Below are positions 6,635-10,880 of a stretch of 10,880 nt of DNA, in pieces (position 1 is the first letter of the stretch; each line of letters starts with the position of its first letter). The notes under the pieces are model-generated. The model saw only the letters and a program-made list of their open reading frames with translations, was not told the DNA's origin and did not search any database. The translations under genes were made by a program, and so were the position numbers. This stretch comes from Sandaracinaceae bacterium (GTDB lineage Bacteria > Myxococcota_A > Polyangia > Polyangiales > Houyiibacteriaceae), in NCBI GenBank assembly GCA_012514415.1, contig JAAZAH010000097.1, forward strand, positions 1 through 10,880. Reading direction: 5' to 3'.

Positions 6635-6708
6635 CGGGGTGTCGCACAGCCTGGTAGTGCACAAGCTTTGGGTGCTTGTTGTCGTGGGTTCGAATCCCAC
6701 CACCCCGA
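6635..6708 (+). tRNA. tRNA-Pro (anticodon TGG)
   Basis: A full cloverleaf can be drawn. The acceptor stem is CGGGGTG with CACCCCG; the D-arm is GCAC/GTGC around AGCCTGGTA. The anticodon stem is CAAGC/GCTTG with loop TTTGGGT, giving anticodon TGG at 6669-6671. The T-arm is GTGGG-TTCGAAT-CCCAC. The discriminator is A at 6708. CCA is not encoded; the next bases are CCC, so the 3' end must be added by CCA nucleotidyltransferase. The C at position 1 is typical of tRNA-Pro. Confidence 0.97.
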
Positions 6709-6749
6709 CCCCTTGGTCCCGGCGTGCAGCCTGTGCGCAAACGGACCTT

Positions 6750-6826
6750 GCGCCCGTAGCTCAGCCGGATAGAGCGGCGGCCTTCTAAGCCGATGGTCGG
6801 AGGTTCGAATCCTCCCGGGCGCGCCA
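6750..6826 (+). tRNA. tRNA-Arg (anticodon TCT), with encoded CCA
   Basis: The acceptor stem GCGCCCG pairs with CGGGCGC, the D-arm is GCTC/GAGC around AGCCGGATA, and the T-arm is GGAGG-TTCGAAT-CCTCC. The anticodon loop CTTCTAA gives TCT at 6784-6786, reading AGA and possibly AGG. The anticodon stem has four good pairs and a G-A mismatch at the outer pair (6777 with 6793). Discriminator G6823 is followed by an encoded CCA (6824-6826). It lies 41 bp after tRNA-Pro and probably shares its transcript. No U-tract terminator follows. Confidence 0.97.
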
Positions 6827-6926
6827 AAGATCGCGGGAGTTGGGTCGTGCGAAGCGAGCGCGAGAACGAGACGCGGCCGCATGATGTTCGGGCCCCTCGC
6901 GTCCCCATTCGATCCGCGCTTGGGCC

Positions 6927-7086
6927 GCGCAGGCGCGCACGACCGAGCGATCCGATGAGGAATGAGCGCGCCGCGAGGATAAGTGCGACGACGGCGAAGA
7001 GGGCCTTCCAGTGACCGTCGATCGCGTCGTGGATCCCAAGGAGGCCGACGCCCCGCGATGGCGAGGCGAACGCCGATCTGCTTCAT
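6927..7086 (-). pseudogene. Frameshifted remnant of a small membrane protein
   Basis: From an ATG at 7086 the minus strand reads MKQIGVRLAIA with typical GC-ending codons. The frame then turns into arginine-rich nonsense. Skipping one G in the GGGG run at 7054-7051 restores a protein-like reading: GVGLLGIHDAIDGHWKALFA, then VVALILAARSFLIGSLGRAR. This is one membrane segment followed by a basic stop-transfer, again with GC-ending codons. The restored frame has no stop before it runs into the tRNA-Arg gene, so the end is also lost or altered. It could be a decayed gene, a programmed frameshift or a sequencing error in a homopolymer. The family is not recognised. Apart from this, 6827-7243 (417 bp between tRNA-Arg and the SRAP gene) shows nothing identifiable. 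Confidence 0.35.
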
Positions 7087-7243
7087 CGAGGTCTTCTTCA
7101 GCCCAAACAGCGCGCGCTTTATCCTCTATGGATCGGGGCAAACTCGTCCCATTTGGAAGCGGAGCTTGAACACGTCGGGCGGTTGGGAGCGCCTTCGCCC
7201 TCGCGCCCCTTGTCTTCGCCGCTTCGCTCCGCATAGTGAAAGG

Positions 7244-7849
7244 ATGTGCGGCCGTTACGAGACGGATCTCCGAGCGCTCCCGGGCCTCTCGCGGTTCACG
7301 GAGTGGGTCGGCCCTGAGATCGTCGATGAGATCGCGAAAGTTCGCTCGCTCGACGTTCGCCCCACGCACACCATGCCGATCCTCCTCCGCCCCGAGCGCG
7401 AAGCGCCTTGGGAGGTCGAGCCAATGCGCTGGGGCTTACTCCCGCATTGGGCGCAAAAAAAAGATCTCAAGCCGGCCATCAATGCCCGCGCCGAGACAGT
7501 GGCCGAGAAGCCGTATTTCAGGAAGGCGTTCGCAGAGAGGCGGGCGGTTGTCGTCGCGTCGGCGTTCTTCGAATGGCGCCCTCCGCGTGAAGGCGAAAAG
7601 AAGAAGCGGAAGATGCGGATTGCCCGCGCCGATGGACTTCCGATTTTTTTGGCGGCGATTTGGGAGCCCGCCCCCGAGGTATCGACCTACGCGATCCTCA
7701 CGACCGATGCCGGACCCGATGTCGTCGACGTCCATGACCGCCAGCCTGTGGTGCTCGAACTTGACGCCCTAGAAACGTGGACGCTTTGCGGGGGAGACGA
7801 GCTGCTTCGACCGAGCGATGAGGGGTCGCTGCTCCTTGAGGAGGCCTGA
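7244..7849 (+). CDS. SRAP domain protein (YedK/HMCES family), abasic-site DNA-protein crosslink protein
   Basis: A 201-residue protein covering one SRAP domain, a little shorter than E. coli YedK (about 220). SRAP proteins sense abasic sites in single-stranded DNA and link covalently to them through the N-terminal cysteine, forming a thiazolidine that shields the lesion. The catalytic set is visible: Cys2 (MCGRYE, exposed once Met is removed), Asn80 in AINARAET, Glu110 in SAFFEWRPP, and His164 in VDVHDRQPVVL. The MRWGLLPHWA segment (61-70) is another family mark. The last catalytic motif is HDRQP rather than the common HDRMP, a mild variation. The open frame extends upstream to 6983, but the family demands that Cys follow the initiator Met, so the ATG at 7244 is firm. 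AAAGG directly abuts it, so initiation may be weak. It stands alone; no SOS box was recognised upstream. Confidence 0.95.
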   Translation: MCGRYETDLRALPGLSRFTEWVGPEIVDEIAKVRSLDVRPTHTMPILLRPEREAPWEVEPMRWGLLPHWAQKKDLKPAINARAETVAEKPYFRKAFAERRAVVVASAFFEWRPPREGEKKKRKMRIARADGLPIFLAAIWEPAPEVSTYAILTTDAGPDVVDVHDRQPVVLELDALETWTLCGGDELLRPSDEGSLLLEEA

Positions 7850-8001
7850 GGTCTTCGACGTGCCGGCTTTCGCGGCGGCTGGTGGCCTCGGACGATGATG
7901 CCATGAGGCGACGCGTGCCCATGAAGCACAAAACCCTCCCGCGTGCGGCGAACGAAAAAGTTCACCGAAATGTTCACGCGGAAGGGGATGGTGCGCTTTT
8001 A

Positions 8002-8018
8002 TCCCTTGAAACAAGGGG
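8002..8018 (-). terminator. Hairpin just after ssrA, possible terminator
   Basis: On the minus strand CCCTTG-TTT-CAAGGG makes a perfect 6-bp stem with a 3-base loop, extendable by one G-U pair, five bases after the tmRNA 3' end. ATAAAAG follows rather than a U-tract, so it may instead be a guide for 3' processing. Confidence 0.4.
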
Positions 8019-8023
8019 TGTTC

Positions 8024-8390
8024 TGGTGGAGGCGCCGAGAGTCGAACTCGGGTCCGAGAATGCTCCAGATTCGCTTCTACGTGCGTAGTCCGTATTTTGA
8101 GGTTTCGCTCTTCATCGCGCCCACGGACAGGCTCTCCGAATCGCTAGCCACCCTTGAATCTCGCCCCTATGCCGGATGACATGCATAAGGACCAGCCTGT
8201 TCAAATGACGCCTCCCTAAGGAGCACAGGCTGGCTCCTTAGTTCGACGGCTCCGCTAAACCCTAATCAGGCCGCGAGAGCGATGCCGTTATCGTTGGCAA
8301 TTGACGTTTCCCAAGCGTATTTACGCCGTGCCTGGGCCGGCGGTCACGCCACGAACCCTTCATCATCCCCGTCGAAGCCAGATCGCCCCC
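8024..8390 (-). ncRNA. ssrA: Transfer-messenger RNA (tmRNA), one-piece
   Basis: About 367 bases. The 5' end, GGGGGCGATCTGGCTTCGACGGGG in two short blocks (8390 leftward), pairs with the 3' CGCCTCC before ACCA to form the tRNA-like acceptor stem. The 3' end shows the T-arm CCGAG-TTCGACT-CTCGG and an encoded CCA at 8026-8024. The tag frame begins at GCC (8298-8296) and reads ANDNGIALAA, then TGA (8268-8266). With the alanine carried by tmRNA the tag is AANDNGIALAA, the same length as E. coli AANDENYALAA. tmRNA with SmpB frees ribosomes stalled on broken mRNAs and marks the product for ClpXP and related proteases. TTGACA occurs on the minus strand at 8451-8446, but no good -10 accompanies it. 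The gene diverges from the EamA transporter. An open frame crossing it on the plus strand is not a gene. Confidence 0.97.
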
Positions 8391-8533
8391 ATAATCTTCG
8401 CATCGAGACGCGAACGCTGGGGGATGCGTCGCCCGGGGGCCACGCTGTCAAAGAACCGCATTTAACATGTGTCCTCTCGCGCTCTTATGCAAGGGCGCCG
8501 GCTGTCTTTCTCGTGCTAGAACGACCGGACCTC

Positions 8534-9394
8534 ATGAGTCTGCCTCTTGTATTTGCGATCGCGGCGGCCACCGGATTCTCCCTCCTTGATGTCCTCCGGA
8601 AATCGCTCGCATCGGGCTTTCGCCCCTTTCCGCTCCTCGTCTTCGTTGCGTTCACCGAGGCTCCGCTCTTTCTGGTTTGGGGACTGTTCGATCAACGTCC
8701 CCTCATCGCGTCCACCGACTATTTCATCCCCGGTGCGGGCATCCTCCTCCTTCATGGACTCGCGAATCTCTTCTTCTTATTCTCCGTTCGTTGGGGGCCG
8801 CTTGGAAAGACCGTCCCCTTCCTCGCGCTGAGCCCGATCTTCGCGGCGCTTCTCGGAAGCGCCCTTCTCGGAGAGCGTCTGAGCTTCGTTCAGTGGTGCG
8901 GCGTCTTCAGTGTCCTCCTCGGGGGGCTTGTCCTTGGCTATGGGGAACTGCGCTCGCGGAGCGACGACCGGCGCGTGCTTTTGGCGCAGCTTCTGATGGT
9001 CGGCGTCGCCTTTGCGTGGGCGGGCTCGACCGTCATCGATAAGAAGGCGCTCGCTTACGCTTCTCCGGGAGGACATGGGTTCGCCATTAACATGATGATG
9101 GGTGGGATCGCCCTTCTCATACTCTGTGCGAGGGGCGAGCTCGGCGAGCTCCGCATCAAGCGTGGGCAGCTCCCCGCCATTGTCGCCCTTGCACCTGTCG
9201 GCACCGCGGCCCTAGGCGCTCAATACCTCGCCCTCGCCGGACTCGAAGCGGGCATCGTCGAAGGACTCAAGCGTGCGATAGGGACGGCGCTCGCCTTCGT
9301 TTTTGGGACGCTTTTTTTTCGGGAGCGCTTCGCTTTCGGCCATCTTCCCGCGCTTGCCCTCCTCATCCTCGGCATCTGGCTCGTGCAGCCCTGA
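8534..9394 (+). CDS. EamA/DMT-superfamily transporter
   Basis: A 286-residue membrane protein with about ten hydrophobic segments in two homologous halves, as is standard for the drug/metabolite transporter superfamily. Each half ends in the EamA signature. The first is LSPIFAALLGSALLGERLSFVQWCGV (99-124) with its glycines; the second is LKRAIGTALAFVFGTLFFRERFAF (245-268). The conserved G-E/R-E-R turn precedes the last helix of each half. Substrates of this family range from amino acids to nucleosides and cannot be predicted here. The frame is open back to 8282, but that part is the tmRNA gene in antisense. The ATG at 8534 was therefore chosen; it begins MSLPLVFAIAAATGFSLLDVL, a natural first helix. 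There is no clear Shine-Dalgarno. An extended -10-like TGCTAGAAC (8514-8522) sits close upstream, which would give an almost leaderless transcript. Confidence 0.9.
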   Translation: MSLPLVFAIAAATGFSLLDVLRKSLASGFRPFPLLVFVAFTEAPLFLVWGLFDQRPLIASTDYFIPGAGILLLHGLANLFFLFSVRWGPLGKTVPFLALSPIFAALLGSALLGERLSFVQWCGVFSVLLGGLVLGYGELRSRSDDRRVLLAQLLMVGVAFAWAGSTVIDKKALAYASPGGHGFAINMMMGGIALLILCARGELGELRIKRGQLPAIVALAPVGTAALGAQYLALAGLEAGIVEGLKRAIGTALAFVFGTLFFRERFAFGHLPALALLILGIWLVQP

Positions 9395-9417
9395 ACGAAG
9401 GCAATCGAGGGCTGCGC
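9383..9417 (+). terminator. Hairpin overlapping the EamA stop codon, probable terminator
   Basis: GCAGCCCT (9385-9392) pairs perfectly with AGGGCTGC (9408-9415), extended by a G-U and a G-C pair, with a 15-base loop. The stop codon lies at the loop edge (9392-9394). No strong U-tract follows (CTCGAATGACGTGTTT), so efficiency is uncertain. Confidence 0.5.
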
Positions 9418-9490
9418 TCGAATGACGTGTTTAACTTGCTCGCCGAACACGGAGCGTCGCTCGAATTTTCTCGTTCTCTCGGAGCAATTT

Positions 9491-9522
9491 TCGCTGGTCC
9501 GCGCCTCCCGAGCGGATAAAAT
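9491..9522 (+). promoter_or_regulatory. Candidate promoter of the globin gene
   Basis: TAAAAT (9517-9522) is a five-of-six -10 match in a stretch otherwise GC-rich. The -35 region (CTGGTC at 9494-9499) is poor, which suggests activator dependence or another sigma factor. Transcription would start near 9529, about 36 bases before the globin ATG. Confidence 0.35.
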
Positions 9523-9564
9523 CAAGTGTCTTGAGCGGGGGTGAGTTTCCGTCAAAGGCATCGA

Positions 9565-9975
9565 ATGCAACGATTACGAGCTTCTTTTCAGCGCGCCCGT
9601 CAAGCGGGCTTTTCGGAGCGCTTCTACGATCACCTCCTCCGGAGCGACGCGTCCATTCGACAGAAGTTCGAAGGGACGGATTTTCGAGTCCAGAACGAGA
9701 AGCTCATCCATGGCGTCCTCGCGGCCCTCGCGCTCGGCGAAGGGAGAGAGACGGGGAAGCTCGCCTTCAAAAGGCTCCGCGAATCGCACGGTGCGCGTGG
9801 TCATGGCGTGACGATGGCGATGTACAGGACCTGGCTTCACGTCTTCCTCGTGACGCTTGAGGAGCTCGATGCCGAATACTCGGATGAGCTCGGGAGGGCT
9901 TGGGAGGCGCTCTTCGTCGAGGTCTTTGAAGCCCTCTCCGATGAGTCGGGAGCGACAAAGCGCGCACTCCGCTAA
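9565..9975 (+). CDS. Single-domain bacterial globin
   Basis: A 136-residue haem protein of the globin family (PF00042 type). Key positions are visible: RFYDHLL with Tyr21 at the B10 site, IRQKFEGTDF with Phe35 at CD1, FRVQNEKL with Gln43 near E7, and LRESHGARGHGV with His75 as the probable proximal (F8) haem ligand, followed twelve residues later by Tyr87. The last part, YRTWLHVFLVTLEELDAEYSDELGRAWEALF, matches the G and H helices of this family, including the AW motif. A Tyr/Gln distal pair is usual in bacterial globins that bind oxygen tightly or detoxify nitric oxide. No reductase or signalling domain is attached, so its electron partner is unknown. The ATG at 9565 has AAAGG six bases upstream. 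A GTG at 9541 in the same frame would add eight residues and is less likely. sspB follows after 45 bp on the same strand. Confidence 0.87.
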   Translation: MQRLRASFQRARQAGFSERFYDHLLRSDASIRQKFEGTDFRVQNEKLIHGVLAALALGEGRETGKLAFKRLRESHGARGHGVTMAMYRTWLHVFLVTLEELDAEYSDELGRAWEALFVEVFEALSDESGATKRALR

Positions 9976-10020
9976 GCCTTCTGCTTTCGCTCGCACTGCG
10001 AGGCTGCTACCACACACAAT

Positions 10021-10647
10021 ATGCAAGACGGTACGGAGATGCCCCCCAAGCATCAGGTGGCCGAATCGCTCCTCAACGAAGGCGCGATCTTCGTCCATTT
10101 TGATCCGCGCTTCGATGGGGTTGTCGCGCCGCTTCACCTCAAAGATCAACCGCAGCTCGTATTCCAATTCGGTTACGGCCTTGCCGTCCCGATACCCGAT
10201 CTTTTTCTGGATGAAGAGGGGATCTCGGGCACTTTGAGCTTTCAGCGAACGCCCCACGCCTGCTTTGTCCCGTGGCCAGCCGTTTTCGCGATTGTGGGCG
10301 AAGACGGACGCGGGCTCATCTTCCCCGAGTCGATGCCGCCCGAAATCCACGCCGAGGTGGAGCGTGAGGCTCGCCGTCGCGAGATGTTGAGCGTGATTCC
10401 GGAGGCGCCCGAGGACGAAAGAGAGGCGTTCGGCGGCTCGGCGAGGGAGCCGCTCATCGGTGAGACTCTCCGCGCCGGCGAGCCCGAAACGGGCACCCGC
10501 AACGAGGATGGAGATGAGGATGGAGACGAGGATGCGACGCCGGATAACGTCATTCACGTCGCGTTTGGTCGAAAAGCGCCTCCCGAAGGGGATCCGCCCA
10601 AGCCGCCAAGCGGAACGACGCCGCCGTCGCTGAGGAGAATCAAATAA
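10021..10647 (+). CDS. sspB: ClpXP adaptor SspB (specificity-enhancing factor)
   Basis: A 208-residue protein, somewhat longer than E. coli SspB (165). SspB holds ssrA-tagged proteins and hands them to ClpXP. The folded domain is residues 10 to about 105: VHFDPRFDGVVAPLHLKDQP (25-44), PIPDLFLDEEGISGTLSFQR (57-76), CFVPWPAVFAI (81-91) and GLIFPESMP (98-106). These align with the E. coli order of VDVTLPGVQVP, VPLAAVLAI and MFEPE. A flexible acidic linker follows (EDGDEDGDEDATPD near 162-175), then a proline-rich stretch and the tail SLRRIK. The tail strongly resembles the E. coli ClpX-docking tail ALRVVK. The tmRNA gene lies about 1.6 kb away. Starts at 10021 and 10039 are both possible; neither has a well-spaced Shine-Dalgarno. 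A small hairpin, CTCGC-ACT-GCGAG (9990-10002), lies in the short gap after the globin gene, with which it may be cotranscribed. Confidence 0.92.
   Translation: MQDGTEMPPKHQVAESLLNEGAIFVHFDPRFDGVVAPLHLKDQPQLVFQFGYGLAVPIPDLFLDEEGISGTLSFQRTPHACFVPWPAVFAIVGEDGRGLIFPESMPPEIHAEVEREARRREMLSVIPEAPEDEREAFGGSAREPLIGETLRAGEPETGTRNEDGDEDGDEDATPDNVIHVAFGRKAPPEGDPPKPPSGTTPPSLRRIK
10504..10533 (+). repeat. 12-bp tandem repeat inside the sspB linker
   Basis: GAGGATGGAGAT and GAGGATGGAGAC followed by GAGGAT give 2.5 copies encoding Glu-Asp-Gly-Asp. It stays in frame, so copy-number change would alter only linker length and charge. Confidence 0.7.
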
Positions 10648-10689
10648 CGCGTCGGTTCTCCGAGGGTCTTGTCCTCTCGCGTTCGACTC

Positions 10690-10701
10690 GAGGCGCGCCT
10701 C
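10690..10701. repeat. Perfect 12-bp palindrome downstream of sspB
   Basis: GAGGCGCGCCTC is fully self-complementary and lies 43 bp after the sspB stop. It could be a protein-binding site. It has no loop, so it is not a good terminator hairpin. Confidence 0.4.
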
Positions 10702-10725
10702 TCCGCGTCTCGCGCGCTTGTGATT

Positions 10726-10774
10726 AAATAAAAACGGCCCGCCGTGGCTCAACTACTCCACATGGCAGGCCGTT
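10726..10774 (-). terminator. Strong intrinsic terminator for a minus-strand transcript from the right
   Basis: On the minus strand AACGGCCTGCCATG (10774-10761) pairs with the complementary arm at 10746-10733, a 14-bp stem with one mismatch and one G-U pair, and a loop of about 14 bases. TTTTTATTT follows directly, giving a classical Rho-independent terminator. The gene or RNA it ends must lie to the right, largely outside the window. In the other direction no U-tract follows, so it should not serve sspB well. Confidence 0.75.
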
Positions 10775-10775
10775 G

Positions 10776-10838
10776 ATCTCAGGGGCACCCAATCGAGAAG
10801 AGGGGGGGGGGGAGGAGGAGGACAGGCACCCCTGAGAT
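10776..10838. repeat. Inverted repeat enclosing a G11 tract and GGA repeats
   Basis: ATCTCAGGGG (10776-10785) and CCCCTGAGAT (10829-10838) are perfect 10-bp complements separated by 43 bases. The loop holds eleven consecutive G (10802-10812) followed by AGGAGGAGGACAGG, a good candidate for a G-quadruplex on the plus strand. Long G runs are prone to slippage. No open frame of note crosses it. The remaining sequence to 10880 shows only a small near-palindrome, ATACT-CT-AGTAT (10843-10854). Confidence 0.6.
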
Positions 10839-10880
10839 GCGAATACTCTAGTATGCATGCACAGAGCGTGCCAGTTAAAA

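Noticed and set aside
6495..7369. Minus-strand open frames through the tRNA genes
   Set aside because: They pass over both tRNAs and produce the typical antisense-tRNA peptide seen as spurious annotation (GGFEPPT-like).
7950..7977. LexA-like site: GAAC-N6-GTTC and GTTC-N8-GTTC near the SRAP gene
   Set aside because: The spacings do not match the known GAAC-N4-GTTC or GTTC-N7-GTTC boxes, and it lies downstream of the SRAP gene, before the ssrA 3' end.
7687..7977. Minus-strand open frame between ssrA and the SRAP gene
   Set aside because: It starts with a GTG lacking a ribosome binding site, overlaps the SRAP 3' end in antisense, and turns arginine- and proline-rich.
8282..8533. Upstream extension of the EamA transporter frame
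   Set aside because: It runs antisense through the 5' part and tag of ssrA; the family's first helix starts at 8534.
9574..10752. Long minus-strand open frame of 392 codons
   Set aside because: It is antisense to both globin and sspB and crosses the terminator at the right; composition reflects GC-rich shadow coding.
1..10880. Mobile element, prophage, CRISPR array or toxin-antitoxin system
   Set aside because: No transposase, integrase, phage gene, spaced repeat array or paired small toxin/antitoxin frames were found; tRNA ends show no duplicated attachment site within the window.

Overview
The window looks like ordinary chromosomal DNA from a GC-rich bacterium, most likely a member of Myxococcota, Bradymonadota or a related former deltaproteobacterial lineage. 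This is an inference. It rests on an outer-surface-type lipoprotein built of repeated C-x4-D-C-x5/6-C units, on a long SspB with an acidic tail, and on the general gene style. Nothing here marks a mobile element, prophage, CRISPR array or defence island.

Layout. At the left edge is the first 31 codons of a minus-strand gene with a consensus Shine-Dalgarno; it resembles the PF10118 metal-dependent hydrolases. Next, on the same strand, is a PHP-domain (CehA/McbA-type) metallo-phosphoesterase lipoprotein (258-1352). Diverging from it is a small DUF167/YggU protein (1481-1765), which converges on a DUF3817 membrane protein (1804-2118, minus). SelO, the protein AMPylase (2262-3848), diverges from that and converges, with a 2-bp gap, on a lipoprotein with 49 cysteines (3851-4858, minus). 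A gene-free stretch of about 630 bp follows, holding an 11-bp triplet repeat and a series of inverted repeats that lead into a TerC/Alx-family exporter (5486-6475). Then come tRNA-Pro(TGG) and tRNA-Arg(TCT), a probably frameshifted small membrane-protein remnant on the minus strand (about 6927-7086), and an SRAP/HMCES-type DNA-crosslink protein (7244-7849). The tmRNA gene ssrA lies on the minus strand (8024-8390), divergent from an EamA/DMT transporter (8534-9394). A single-domain globin (9565-9975) and an SspB adaptor (10021-10647) follow. The right end has a strong minus-strand intrinsic terminator and an inverted repeat enclosing a G11 tract.

How the genes fit together. Most are independent housekeeping or stress functions: AMPylation (SelO), metal export (TerC/Alx), abasic-site protection (SRAP), gas or redox binding (globin) and ribosome rescue (tmRNA). 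The clearest functional link is ssrA with sspB about 1.6 kb away. tmRNA adds a degradation tag, read here as (A)ANDNGIALAA, and SspB delivers tagged proteins to ClpXP through a C-terminal tail resembling the E. coli ClpX-binding tail. The most noteworthy signals beyond known families are the structured leader of the terC/alx gene, the tag variation at the expected SspB contact, and the reading-frame break in the small membrane-protein remnant.
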